Below are positions 27,514 to 36,851 of a stretch of 64,000 bases of DNA, one piece after another. The notes beneath the pieces are model-generated. The model had not been told where the DNA came from, searched no databases, and saw only the letters and a list, made by a program, of their open reading frames with translations. How positions within the stretch are numbered: the first letter of the stretch is position 1; the number at the start of each line of letters is the position of its first letter. A program made the position numbers and the translations under genes. Source of the stretch: Oligoflexia bacterium (lineage in GTDB: Bacteria > Bdellovibrionota > UBA1018 > CAIPTA01); assembly GCA_023954355.1 (NCBI GenBank), contig JAMLID010000001.1:1-64000 (forward strand), read 5' to 3'.

Positions 27514-28470
27514 CTATCTACCAGTTTCATAAGTATTCATCATTTGTCGTGAATTGTTTTGGCCACTATTTGAAAACGAACAGCCATTTTTCTTGGTGAT
27601 TAAGTCAAGAAGGTAGCATGGTTGTTTTTTATTAGCCGAGCTACTGGCCGCAGGTCTTGTGACTATTTTGCGGGCTTTGGGTTTTTGTGGTTTTGTTTGA
27701 TCAGCCCTAAAAAGACTGTCTATGAATTTCGCAATCGGATCTCTTTTTACTGCCGGACGTTCGCTTGGTCTTGGAACATCTTTTAGCTTGGTATGAATAG
27801 CTTCACCTTCAATATTAGGTCTAGCCACCGGATGAGGAGCTTCTTTTTGGATTTCTCCTCCTGGTCTTGAAACTTTTCTATCAAATGAGTTGGCCACAAT
27901 TACTCTTGTATTTTGAGGTCCATAGTATTTTACTAAACGAAAAATCTTTTGTGCGTGGTCTCCTCTTTGGCGAACGCAACCACCAGATTGTTTTGTTCCT
28001 AGTAGTTTAATCGCATCACCGTAAGTTTCGTGAAGAGCGATTCCACCATTAAAGAAAATGGCATAATCCATACGCACTTTGAATTTTTTAGAAACATATC
28101 TTTCGTGCATTCGATAAGGGGTGAATTCACCGTTAGGTGTGCTGGCTCGATAACATTTGCCGTTTGGCGGACATTTTACTTTTTCAGATCCGGTTGAGAC
28201 CAACCATTTATCTGTGATTCTACCGTCTTCTTCTATCCAAAGCATTTGACGGCCTTTATCTACGAATATTTTTAAACGAACTTCTGAACTTGTGGGGGTG
28301 GCATCTAAGGTAAGAAGATCTTGTTCTGACGCTAACTCTTCAGCAATTTCATCTGGGCTAGCTAAATCATCTAGAGCGAGCTCTTCTTCGGCTTTAGCAT
28401 AAGATGTGGTTAGAACTGAAATTAGGCCTAGGGCAATAATAGACTTTGGAAGCTTGAGCAAATACAACAT
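27514..28470 (-). CDS. L,D-transpeptidase (YkuD), upstream paralogue
   Basis: A 318-residue exported YkuD enzyme with signal peptide (MLYLLKLPKSIIALGLISVL... to AKA), then LALDDLASPDEI and a catalytic ALHETYG/SGGCVRQ motif. Compared with its tandem paralogue it has an extra C-terminal region of about 100 residues, Arg/Lys/Pro-rich (HPVARPNIEGEA, PRPSERPAVKRD), that may anchor it to anionic wall or prey polymers. Duplicated L,D-transpeptidases are typical of predatory bdellovibrios, where they modify self and prey walls; that link is inference. Confidence 0.92.
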   Translation of the reverse strand: MLYLLKLPKSIIALGLISVLTTSYAKAEEELALDDLASPDEIAEELASEQDLLTLDATPTSSEVRLKIFVDKGRQMLWIEEDGRITDKWLVSTGSEKVKCPPNGKCYRASTPNGEFTPYRMHERYVSKKFKVRMDYAIFFNGGIALHETYGDAIKLLGTKQSGGCVRQRGDHAQKIFRLVKYYGPQNTRVIVANSFDRKVSRPGGEIQKEAPHPVARPNIEGEAIHTKLKDVPRPSERPAVKRDPIAKFIDSLFRADQTKPQKPKARKIVTRPAASSSANKKQPCYLLDLITKKNGCSFSNSGQNNSRQMMNTYETGR

Positions 28471-28561
28471 GAGCGAGTCTCCTGAATAATTTAATGTGCA
28501 GCAGTATACAAAAAGAGGCTTGCTAATACAATACTAAAATAGTATGTTATTAAAAAATTTT

Positions 28562-29686
28562 CTAATTATTTGAATTTATTGATCTTTTTATTTTTTTCTG
28601 GATTCTGTCGGCCTGTAATGCCTGCTCGATTAGGTGAGAAATCAGCTTAGGATAGGGGTATCCAGAGGCTTCCATCATTTTGGGGTAGAGGCTTATTGAG
28701 GTAAAGCCGGGTAGGGTATTTACCTCATTAAATAAAAATTTCTTGGTTATTTTATCGAGAAAAAAGTCTACTCGAGCCAGTCCCTTGCACTCTAATCCTA
28801 AGAAAACCTTTGCGGCTAGTGCTTGCACTTCTTGTGTTTGGCTTACTGTAAGTTCTGCTGGGATAGTAGATTTTGATCCATTTTCATCAAGATACTTTGC
28901 CTCATAAGAATAGAACTCATGCGTTCCACAGGCCTGTATTTCGGAGGGCGCACTAACAATGGGAGGATTACTTTCCATAGATTCTAGAACGGCAACTTCA
29001 ATTTCTCTCGCATCTATAGATTTTTCTACCAAAATTTTAGTGTCATATTGAAAGGCATCATTGATAGCTTTGCTTAAGCTGTCGATGCTTTTTACTTTTG
29101 TGATCCCTACACTTGATCCCATATTGGCTGGTTTTACAAAAACAGGAAAACCAAAGCTCGTTTCTATTTCTTTGCGAAGTTTTTGTTCGTTACTTGCCCA
29201 TTCCTGTGATCTCAATGCTAGGTATGGTGTTGTCGGGATATTTGCAGCTATAGCTAGTTTTTTTGCTATATCTTTATCCATTCCAAGTGACGACCCAAGA
29301 ACCTTAGAGCCCACATAGGGGATTTTTAAAAGCTCAAAAAAACCTTGGATTGAGCCGTCTTCATATAGTGGCCCGTGCATGACAGGAAAAACGACATCTA
29401 TTTCTATAGGGTCAAACTTTGAATCAGTATGTTTTGCTAAAACATACTGATTGTTTATTAGTGTGGGGGTAACTTTCACAGCTTCTTTGTTAATAGAGAG
29501 GGGGCCAGATGTAGGTAGTTTGTCAGGATCAATCCACTGCCAAAGTCCTTCTTTATTAATACTAATTGGAATTAAATTATATTTAGACTGGTCTATAGCT
29601 CGTAACACGGAAGCGGCAGACATTAGAGAGACTTCATGTTCTCCTGATTCACCACCAAATAGAATTGCAACATTAGTCTTCGTCAT
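28562..29686 (-). CDS. ddl: D-alanine--D-alanine ligase
   Basis: A 374-residue ATP-grasp enzyme making D-Ala-D-Ala for peptidoglycan. It opens with VAILFGGESGEHEVSLMSA. The ATP-grasp core shows KPANMGSSVGI (ATP-binding), VEKSIDAREIEVAVL, and the metal/substrate motif FNEVNTLPGFTSISLYPKM. The length (374) is somewhat longer than E. coli DdlB (306) and fits the DdlA-like size class. It lies just upstream of the two L,D-transpeptidases on the same strand, 91 bp away, suggesting a cell-wall neighbourhood but not necessarily one operon. Confidence 0.96.
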   Translation of the reverse strand: MTKTNVAILFGGESGEHEVSLMSAASVLRAIDQSKYNLIPISINKEGLWQWIDPDKLPTSGPLSINKEAVKVTPTLINNQYVLAKHTDSKFDPIEIDVVFPVMHGPLYEDGSIQGFFELLKIPYVGSKVLGSSLGMDKDIAKKLAIAANIPTTPYLALRSQEWASNEQKLRKEIETSFGFPVFVKPANMGSSVGITKVKSIDSLSKAINDAFQYDTKILVEKSIDAREIEVAVLESMESNPPIVSAPSEIQACGTHEFYSYEAKYLDENGSKSTIPAELTVSQTQEVQALAAKVFLGLECKGLARVDFFLDKITKKFLFNEVNTLPGFTSISLYPKMMEASGYPYPKLISHLIEQALQADRIQKKIKRSINSNN

Positions 29687-29765
29687 AAATATAGGCTATC
29701 ACTAGCGAATTCTGCTTACCAACGGGAATTTGCGAGTATGAGAAAATAAGAATAAAATTATAATT

Positions 29766-30476
29766 ATGACCTTCAGGAAGAAAGTCTTTGTAAGTCAAAA
29801 AATTGCTATCCGTTTTGGGGCTCATGAAGTCAAAGTTCAAGCTTTAGTTTCTCCATTTGGAGCAAAATATGTTTTTGAAGATAGCGATATTCCGCAAGAA
29901 TTACGTTTGAATTTAGGTAAAGAAGTACAGGTTTTTTATAAAAATGTTCCAACAAAAGCCAGGTTAGTAAGAGAAGTAAACTCAATAGGTGTGTTGTATA
30001 ATATTCGTTTTTTAAATCCGAGTGGTTTGTTTCTTAGACAAATAGAAAGAGATATTAGAGAGAATGGAATTCCTTCGCCTTGGATTCGTTCTTTGCCGAG
30101 GCTAGTGTCTGATACTAAGAACGCACCTTCTCCTGCTATATGTGTTCTTTTTTATAGAGGCGAAACACATATTTTATCTATTAAAAATTTTACTCTAGGT
30201 GGTTTACTTCTTGAGTTTGCTGGAGAGGGGTTATCGGAAATCCGCATTGGCGAAAAAATTGAATTTGATATCGTTACAAATTACGGTGAAAAAATATCAG
30301 ACGTGGTGGCGAAAATTTCTCACTTCACACTAGAAAGAGGAGTTAGCGAAGATATAATGGAAAAAATGCAAATTGGCGTTCAGTTTTTATCGATGAGCAT
30401 GCTTTCAGAATCAAAATATAAAACAACCATTCGCGAACACTGCCGGGAGCTTAAGCTAGCTCTTCCGCAGAATTAA
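29766..30476 (+). CDS. PilZ-like protein of unknown function
   Basis: A 236-residue cytosolic protein. The C-terminal half (about 120-225) looks like a PilZ domain: IKNFTLGGLLLEF corresponds to the (D/N)xSxxG c-di-GMP-binding motif with Thr replacing Ser, and IRIGEKIEFDI and IGVQFLSMS are the usual PilZ strands. The N-terminal RxxxR arginines are not obvious, so c-di-GMP binding is uncertain. The N-terminal half may be a divergent second copy. It is convergent with mazG and overlaps it by 26 bp. Confidence 0.65.
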   Translation: MTFRKKVFVSQKIAIRFGAHEVKVQALVSPFGAKYVFEDSDIPQELRLNLGKEVQVFYKNVPTKARLVREVNSIGVLYNIRFLNPSGLFLRQIERDIRENGIPSPWIRSLPRLVSDTKNAPSPAICVLFYRGETHILSIKNFTLGGLLLEFAGEGLSEIRIGEKIEFDIVTNYGEKISDVVAKISHFTLERGVSEDIMEKMQIGVQFLSMSMLSESKYKTTIREHCRELKLALPQN

Positions 30477-31257
30477 TTTTTTTTGCTTCATTCCAAAATT
30501 TATCTAATTCATCTAACGAAAAAGATTTCATTGGCTTGCCTGTTTTGTTTACTTGTTTTTCTACATAACGAAAGCGCTTAGAGAATCGATCAAGCATTTC
30601 ACGCAACGATTCTTCAGCATCAATTTTTAGTAGAAAGCCCAAGTTGCTTAGACAAAAAATTAAATCTCCGAGTTCTGATTTAATTTTTTTATTATCCTTT
30701 GTATTTAATGCCTCTAAAAATTCATTTAGCTCTTCTTTTGTTTTTTCAATAGGCCCATCTAAATTACTCCACTGAAATCCCACCTCACTAACCCTTTTAA
30801 TAATCTTAGTGCTTTTTGCGAGAGCTGGTAGTGTATTTGGAATATCATCAAGTACGGAAGAGCGTTTTTTTTCTTTCTTTTTTTGCTCTTCCCAGTTTTC
30901 GTGTATTGCTTGCTCAGAAATGGTTTCAGGATTTTTAAATACGTGAGGATGTCTTTCAATTAATTTTTTATTCAGCGAAGTGCAAACATCAGTAAATGAA
31001 AATAAGCCTTTTTCGTGGGCAATTTGCGAGTGTAGTAAAATTTGTAAGAGAAGATCTCCTAATTCTTCTTTTAAATTGGCAGAGAAATTTTTTGCTTCTT
31101 CTCCTTCGTCTAAAACGGCTAAGGTTTCATGACATTCTTCTAGTAAAAATTGACGTAAGCTAGAAAACGTTTGTTTTTTGTCCCATGGACATCCATTTTC
31201 ACTGCGAAGTGATTCAACTGTTTTTTCTACTTCATGAAGTGGTGATGGCTTTGTCAT
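30451..31257 (-). CDS. mazG: Nucleoside triphosphate pyrophosphohydrolase MazG
   Basis: A 268-residue two-domain MazG that hydrolyses NTPs/dNTPs to the monophosphate. The N-terminal domain has CPWDKKQTFSSLRQFLLEE and the EExxE...ExxD metal motif (LLEECHET and KEELGDLLLQILLHS). The second domain repeats it (KTKEELNEFLEA, SELGDLIFCLSNLGFLL). Full length. The start overlaps the mscS stop by 26 bp, so it is coupled to the upstream membrane genes; the 3' end overlaps the convergent PilZ-like gene. Confidence 0.95.
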   Translation of the reverse strand: MTKPSPLHEVEKTVESLRSENGCPWDKKQTFSSLRQFLLEECHETLAVLDEGEEAKNFSANLKEELGDLLLQILLHSQIAHEKGLFSFTDVCTSLNKKLIERHPHVFKNPETISEQAIHENWEEQKKKEKKRSSVLDDIPNTLPALAKSTKIIKRVSEVGFQWSNLDGPIEKTKEELNEFLEALNTKDNKKIKSELGDLIFCLSNLGFLLKIDAEESLREMLDRFSKRFRYVEKQVNKTGKPMKSFSLDELDKFWNEAKKINSAEELA

Positions 31258-32326
31258 TAGATTGCGCTGGATTTACATTTTCTACATAAATTTTTCTAGT
31301 CGGATAAGCAAAGTCTAATCCCGCTTTACGGAATCTTCTGACTAGCTCTACGGAGATTTCGTGGTGCTTTTCTACAAATACATTATAGTCTCTGCTATGA
31401 ATCCAGTAGACTACTTCGTAATCTAAAGAAGAGGGGCCAAAGCTTGCGAGAAAGCAGCGTTCTAGGCGAACGCCCTCAATATCTTCAATGGTTTTAGAAA
31501 TAATCTGTCTTGTTTCATCAAGTTTTTCGGTAGGAGTTTCGTAAAGAATCCCTACAGTAAAAGCAAATCTTCTTTCGCGCATTCTTCTAAAATTTTGTAT
31601 TCGGCTTTGTAGAAGATCTGAATTTGAAAAAATAAGTTGTTCTCCAGTGGCACTAGTTAGTCGTGTTGTTTTTAGGCCAATATGCTCAACAGTTCCTAAT
31701 TGACTTCCTACTTGAATAAAATCTCCAATTACAAAAGGTTTATCTAAAACAATAGAAAGTGAAGCCAATAAATCACCAAGCACGTTCTGAACTGCTAGTG
31801 CAACAGCTACACCCCCAATACCAAGACCAGTTACTAGAGCAGCAATATTTACGCCGTAGTTATCAAGTAAGAGCAGTAATACAAAAACCCAAACAAATAT
31901 TTTTGCTAAAAAGCCTAGGGCTGAAACGGTAGTTGCACGGCCACCATCATCTGCTTTTTCTGCGGCCGCTTTTACATAGAAATCAATAATATAAATTGAC
32001 CAGAGCGCAATTTGTACAATGATCGAAAAAACTAAAATGCCCTTAGTTAAAGTTAGAACTTTTCCTTCAAGTTGAAGGCTTGTAAGTGAAGTAGATAAAG
32101 AAAAGAGAAGAAAAAGAGGTAGCTTAGTTCTATCAATTACCGATAGTGCAAGATCGTCGATAGTTGTAGTTGTTCTTGATGCTATGGCTTTTAAGCGTAC
32201 TAAAATAATGGTTTTGACAATCCATAGAGTAGCAAGAATGGCAATAAACATCAAAATGGCCGAGACCCACTGCTTACCAGAGTTGCCTAGAAATTGGAGT
32301 TCTTCTAAAGTTTTTAAAAAATCCAT
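31232..32326 (-). CDS. MscS-family mechanosensitive ion channel
   Basis: A 364-residue inner-membrane channel protecting against osmotic downshock. Four or so hydrophobic segments precede the pore-lining helix GLGIGGVAVALAVQNVLGDLLASLSI (quoted here as GLGIGGVAVALAVQNVLG), the beta-domain motif DKPFVIGDFIQVG and GTVEHIGLKTTRL, plus a C-terminal cytoplasmic vestibule. A standard single-subunit MscS of moderate size. Directly adjacent to htpX (TAAATG junction) and overlapping mazG, so it is part of an htpX-mscS-mazG operon. Confidence 0.95.
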   Translation of the reverse strand: MDFLKTLEELQFLGNSGKQWVSAILMFIAILATLWIVKTIILVRLKAIASRTTTTIDDLALSVIDRTKLPLFLLFSLSTSLTSLQLEGKVLTLTKGILVFSIIVQIALWSIYIIDFYVKAAAEKADDGGRATTVSALGFLAKIFVWVFVLLLLLDNYGVNIAALVTGLGIGGVAVALAVQNVLGDLLASLSIVLDKPFVIGDFIQVGSQLGTVEHIGLKTTRLTSATGEQLIFSNSDLLQSRIQNFRRMRERRFAFTVGILYETPTEKLDETRQIISKTIEDIEGVRLERCFLASFGPSSLDYEVVYWIHSRDYNVFVEKHHEISVELVRRFRKAGLDFAYPTRKIYVENVNPAQSNDKAITTS

Positions 32327-33229
32327 TTAACTTAGCCTTCGTATTCTTTCTTCTAGTGGTGGGTGTGTAGATAAGAGAGCGGCTAAGCCTTGTCGCTTCC
32401 CAGAAATTTTAAAAGCAGCTAAAGATGCATGTGAATCTTCAATACGGTCTTGATTATTTAGTAAACGTTGTAAGGCGGCCTTCATGTTTTCGCGCCCAGC
32501 AAGTGAGGCTCCTCCGGCATCGGCGCGAAACTCTCTCCAGCGAGAAAAGAATGCCACCACCATCGCTCCAAGAATTCCAAACACAATTTCAAACAAAAAG
32601 GTAATCATATGAAAAAGAAATGGGCTTTGAATTCCTCTATCTTCGCTATCGCTATTTCTGTTAGCCAAAGCCATAGAGATAGCATAAGCCGCTATTCTGG
32701 CTAAAAACATTACAAAAGCATTAATAATGCCTTGAATAAGGGTCATTGTGACCATATCTCCGTTGGCAACATGGGCAACTTCGTGAGCGAGTACACCTTC
32801 TACTTCATTTTTATTCATAGAGCGCAGTAGGCCAGTAGAAACGGCAACTAAAGATCTACTTTTTGTTGGTCCAGTGGCAAAAGCGTTTACTTCAGGGCTA
32901 TCGTAAACGCCTACTTCGGGAAGTGCTGGGAGCTTTGCGGCTCTTGAGAGATTATGCACTGTTTGAACTAAATCTGAAAATTGTCCTGGTGAATTTGGAT
33001 CAATGACTTTTACCCCCATCATCCACTTCGCCATTATGCGTGAAATAGCAAGAGATATAAATGCGCCGCCCATACCCCATACGAAACAAAATACTGCAAG
33101 TGATGAGAGGTCTAAGCCATAGCTGCTTAAGTATGGTCCAACACCAAGTATAGCTAAAACAATGCTAATTGTTACAACCATTAATATATTTACAAGAAGA
33201 AAGAAAAAAATTCTTTTTGCAAAAGCCAT
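32327..33229 (-). CDS. htpX: HtpX-type membrane zinc metalloprotease
   Basis: A 300-residue inner-membrane M48 protease that degrades misfolded membrane proteins. The zinc motif is HEVAH (H149, E150, H153) and the third ligand lies in the REFRAD motif (E233), both facing the cytosol. Four transmembrane segments are visible (about 8-30, 42-65, 165-190, 205-228). Length and order match E. coli HtpX. First gene of the htpX-mscS-mazG run. Confidence 0.95.
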   Translation of the reverse strand: MAFAKRIFFFLLVNILMVVTISIVLAILGVGPYLSSYGLDLSSLAVFCFVWGMGGAFISLAISRIMAKWMMGVKVIDPNSPGQFSDLVQTVHNLSRAAKLPALPEVGVYDSPEVNAFATGPTKSRSLVAVSTGLLRSMNKNEVEGVLAHEVAHVANGDMVTMTLIQGIINAFVMFLARIAAYAISMALANRNSDSEDRGIQSPFLFHMITFLFEIVFGILGAMVVAFFSRWREFRADAGGASLAGRENMKAALQRLLNNQDRIEDSHASLAAFKISGKRQGLAALLSTHPPLEERIRRLS

Positions 33230-33311
33230 AGAGAAAGTCTCCTAAAAAAATTCCTTAGAGCTAAAGATAGTATCGATTCGAGAATTGGCAAGAGAAACCG
33301 AAAAAACTTTT

Positions 33312-34010
33312 TTATTTTTTCTCTTGGTTTGTTTTATGGGGAACAAATCCCCAGCCAAGGGCAGCAAGCATAGAGAGCCAAAAAATCCAAAATGCAGGAC
33401 TAGAAAAGCTATGAAAGTCTATATTAGGAAGATGAAAACCGTCGACTAATAATTTAACTCCAATGATAAATACAAGTAGATATGCTGTTCCTTCAAATCG
33501 TGGGAAGCGATCTAGTAATTTTATAAAAACACCTGCGGCAAAGCGCATCATTAAGAGTCCAAGAAGACCACCAGTTACCACGACCCAAAGTTTATTAGAA
33601 AGGGCAACCGCAGTTAAAATCGAGTCGACAGCAAAGGCAATGTCAGTAAGCTCTACTACAAGAACGGTCATTAAAAAACCACGCTCTCTGCCTGGTTTGT
33701 CTTCGTCTTGTTCGTCTTTGTTTTTTGTTAAAAGATAAGCTAGGGCTAAATATACAAGATAAGCACCGCCGACAAATTTCACCCATCGCCACTCCATTAA
33801 GTAAGAGGCCATAGAGATTGCTGCAATACGGAAGATTACAGCGCCAGCGATTCCGTACACTAGAGCTTTTTTTTGTAAGTCTTTTGGTAAGTGCCGAACA
33901 AGTAGAGCAAGAACTAGTGCATTATCTATTGATAAAATGCCCTCTAAAAAAATGAGAAAACCAACTGCCATAAGGTCAGCGCCAGTGATTGTTGTAAAAA
34001 AAGAGAACAT
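33312..34010 (-). CDS. TerC-family integral membrane protein
   Basis: A 232-residue protein of the TerC/Alx superfamily with about seven hydrophobic segments and conserved acidic motifs FLEGILSIDNALVLALL and VVELTDIAFAVDSILT, which are thought to bind metal ions, probably manganese. The frame is also open from a GTG at 34025, but the ATG at 34010 is the better start; both lie within or next to a perfect 15-bp inverted repeat (34011-34025). It follows the large lipoprotein gene by about 18 bp on the same strand. Confidence 0.9.
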   Translation of the reverse strand: MFSFFTTITGADLMAVGFLIFLEGILSIDNALVLALLVRHLPKDLQKKALVYGIAGAVIFRIAAISMASYLMEWRWVKFVGGAYLVYLALAYLLTKNKDEQDEDKPGRERGFLMTVLVVELTDIAFAVDSILTAVALSNKLWVVVTGGLLGLLMMRFAAGVFIKLLDRFPRFEGTAYLLVFIIGVKLLVDGFHLPNIDFHSFSSPAFWIFWLSMLAALGWGFVPHKTNQEKK

Positions 34011-34028
34011 GTGCAGATTCTGCACGAT

Positions 34029-36851
34029 TTAGTTTCCAGGAGTCAATAGGCTTGGATAAAATCCATCATATCGATTGCCAGATTCTTTCATTAATTCTGC
34101 AGGCACGGGTAGTTCGCTACCAAAATATAATGTTACTGATGGATCTTGTAAAAGCCTTAAAAAACCTTGGTAACGTTGAGGTCCCCGCAGCAGAATGGTA
34201 AGAGGCCTTTCCTCTAATTGCGCACCTTCATCTTGTATAGCACTATTATGAATAGACTGGTAGATCATATAGTACGTTTCTAAGACCTCTTTACGATCAG
34301 TTGTATTTTTACAGATCATATAAACTTTTTTATCTTTTTTATCGACTAGGTTTCCAACGAGTAGACAGCTGTTTATATCTGCGTTGATTCTAAACTGTAC
34401 TTCATCGACAGTCATTTCTTTGGAGACATCTGTGCCTCTACTGTTGTTTTTGCTTTTTCCCTTCGTGAATGATTTGGTTGTAGACCAGGAAGTTGAATAA
34501 CTTGCTCCCACTCCAATGTTTAGACCTACTAAGTCTAAGATAGGAACAGATGCTCTAAAGCCTGCATCTGCATTCAAGCTTTTAGTGACGCTTTCTGTTT
34601 CATCATTGCTCTCATATTCACTAAAAGTAAATGAAGAGGAAATCCCTATTCGTGAACTGTCTGGTTGTCTTGCTAATTCACTTTCATATACTTTCTCTAC
34701 GTGATTAGTAGATACTATAGCTAAGTATGACATTGGATTATATGTACATGAGCGATAAGGAGACCAAAATCCTTTAGGGTCAAAAAACAGTCCACATAAT
34801 TTTCCTAGTGCTCTTGGTTTAGCTGTTACGAAATACTCGTTGAGTTTTTCATAAGTAAAGCCAATTTTACCTATAAGTTTCTCATTCAAAAGAGTGAATC
34901 CCTTGGATTTAGCAAAAAGCTTAGCTCCAGTAAGTGAGTACTTTGTTTCTATTTCTCTTTGATTTTTTAAAAGAGCAATTTTTTTCTTTATATCAATTTT
35001 TTCCATCGGCTCTAAACGAACAGCAAAACCTTTGATTAAATCAAAAGTACCTCTATGTACGACGGATTGAATCGGAATGTTAGAATCTAGTGGCTCTAAT
35101 TCAAGATATAAATACATTCTTGAGCTTACTAAACGTAGGTCGTTAAAATAAAAATCAACGCTTTCTGCTATAGTATCTGCCCTTGACTGAACGATCATTT
35201 CTATTCCATCAATAGGAGTAGGATTATTATCTTCTGCTGTTTCTAAATACATTCGCATGCGATATTTGCCATTACCCGTACCTAAGGGGGCTAGCCAGCC
35301 TTTATCACGACTAAGTCTCATAAGATTTGGCTTCATCTCAAATCTATAGGTACGTTTCGTGCTTAGATTTAATCTAGAATCAATATCAAATGTTCTTTTT
35401 AAATAGTTAAACCAAATCGAAGGAATAGATAGTTGGGATCCTGTAGTTGAGTCTGCAATGCTTTGTGTGGGAGCTCCATCGAACTTCTCGTCTAGTATAG
35501 CATTTGCTAGGTCTTCATACTTCCAAGGGTTTAGATAAACAACTCTCTCTATTTTTTCGTTTTTATAATAAGAGTTTACTCCCTCAATATGTACTACAAT
35601 TTTCTCATGTCGTTCGCCGCTATGAAATTGGAAACGAGTTTCTTTTTTCCATCGTAAACAACCGTCGTCGGGGTTCGTTTTCTCGCGAATGACTTGGTTT
35701 CCGCTGGTAATAAGAAATTCAAGATTACGAATAGGGTCTTGGCTAACAGCATTTCGCATACAAACTTTTAACTGAAATTCTATTACGTTAGGTTTTGTAG
35801 TCGAATCGAGTGATTTTATGACGGAGCGTTCTGCAGTTACTTTTCCTGCAACGAATCCCATTTTTTGTTCTGTTTGTTCTTCTTCAGTCTGTGGAAGTGG
35901 AGAAAGAAAGCTTAGGGTTTCGTCGTTTTTAAAAGGAGCCTTCGATGATAAACTTAATGAATTTAAGCGCCCTAAATTAACTTTACCGCGAATAGGACTT
36001 GTTGTTTCCATTTCTAGGGGAGTAGCTTCAAAGGCTAATTCAATAATAGCTTCCCTAGGCACTTTACGGATTAAGGCAATTCTTTTTTGAAGTAATAGCG
36101 TACCTTTTTGAAACTTAGCAGATTGGAACGTGAAAGTATTTGTGAGTGGAAGATACGAGTCTCCCGTATAAGCCAAAATTTGTGCTTTTACATCAAAAGA
36201 TCCGCTGGTGATTGGTTCAGTAGTTACTGTCCCATCAATATTTTTTCTTTTGATTTTTGGCTCAAAAAGAATACGTATATTAGTGTCAGCTACAGCGCTT
36301 TGGCTTCTCAATAAATCAAGATCAACTGAAAGCGAATCTATGGTTAGTCCACTATCGTCTGAGCTACTTAGTTGCTGGTTTTGAGTGGGAATAGATTGAA
36401 ATCTTAAGTCGCGTACACCTTCGCCTTTTTTCCAAGGATTAATGCCAAGGCGAATAGAGATAGAGCCTTGGTGAAAACTTTGTGGCTGAAAGATACGAGT
36501 AATTTCTATAAATTGTTCTCTTTTAGATCGGTCAAAGCGTATTTCTTCTTGCCAGAGCAAGCAACCGTCAGCACCTGTGGGGGCGGCTTTAATTTGGTTA
36601 CCGTTATTGTCTTTAATAATAAACTCAAGACCAATAACTGGCTCAACAGCAGCGGCATCACGTATGCAGGCTTTAAGGCTTACTACTCTTACATTTGGAG
36701 TAGATGATTCAATCGCTTTTGTTTCTTCGGTGCTTCCTGTAATTGGATTAATGACAAAACTAGAATCGCCTTCAGCTATTTTTTTTTCTTCTCCTGAAGA
36801 GCATGAGGTTAGCAGTAAAGCTGCGAATAGTATTGTTTTAAAAACTTGCAT
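34029..36851 (-). CDS. Large lipoprotein with an internal domain duplication
   Basis: A 940-residue putative lipoprotein (signal MQVFKTILFAALLLTSC, lipobox Cys17). It carries two copies of one domain, at about 55-140 and 354-440, sharing L-K-x-C-(I/M)-R-(D/N)-A, GLEF(I) or NLEF(L), DGCL(L/R)W(Q/K)xE and NPWK. Between and after them are beta-rich regions. A Ser/Thr/Lys-rich segment near 785-805 (STSWSTTKSFTKGKSKNNSR) with flanking glycine strands could be a membrane-inserting loop as in pore formers, but this is speculative. I recognise no named family. It overlaps the upstream porin-like gene by 14 bp and may form a pair with it. Confidence 0.75.
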   Translation of the reverse strand: MQVFKTILFAALLLTSCSSGEEKKIAEGDSSFVINPITGSTEETKAIESSTPNVRVVSLKACIRDAAAVEPVIGLEFIIKDNNGNQIKAAPTGADGCLLWQEEIRFDRSKREQFIEITRIFQPQSFHQGSISIRLGINPWKKGEGVRDLRFQSIPTQNQQLSSSDDSGLTIDSLSVDLDLLRSQSAVADTNIRILFEPKIKRKNIDGTVTTEPITSGSFDVKAQILAYTGDSYLPLTNTFTFQSAKFQKGTLLLQKRIALIRKVPREAIIELAFEATPLEMETTSPIRGKVNLGRLNSLSLSSKAPFKNDETLSFLSPLPQTEEEQTEQKMGFVAGKVTAERSVIKSLDSTTKPNVIEFQLKVCMRNAVSQDPIRNLEFLITSGNQVIREKTNPDDGCLRWKKETRFQFHSGERHEKIVVHIEGVNSYYKNEKIERVVYLNPWKYEDLANAILDEKFDGAPTQSIADSTTGSQLSIPSIWFNYLKRTFDIDSRLNLSTKRTYRFEMKPNLMRLSRDKGWLAPLGTGNGKYRMRMYLETAEDNNPTPIDGIEMIVQSRADTIAESVDFYFNDLRLVSSRMYLYLELEPLDSNIPIQSVVHRGTFDLIKGFAVRLEPMEKIDIKKKIALLKNQREIETKYSLTGAKLFAKSKGFTLLNEKLIGKIGFTYEKLNEYFVTAKPRALGKLCGLFFDPKGFWSPYRSCTYNPMSYLAIVSTNHVEKVYESELARQPDSSRIGISSSFTFSEYESNDETESVTKSLNADAGFRASVPILDLVGLNIGVGASYSTSWSTTKSFTKGKSKNNSRGTDVSKEMTVDEVQFRINADINSCLLVGNLVDKKDKKVYMICKNTTDRKEVLETYYMIYQSIHNSAIQDEGAQLEERPLTILLRGPQRYQGFLRLLQDPSVTLYFGSELPVPAELMKESGNRYDGFYPSLLTPGN

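Noticed and set aside
29061-29318. 85-residue plus-strand frame in ddl
   Set aside because: It is antisense to the well-conserved ATP-grasp core of ddl and has no features of its own.
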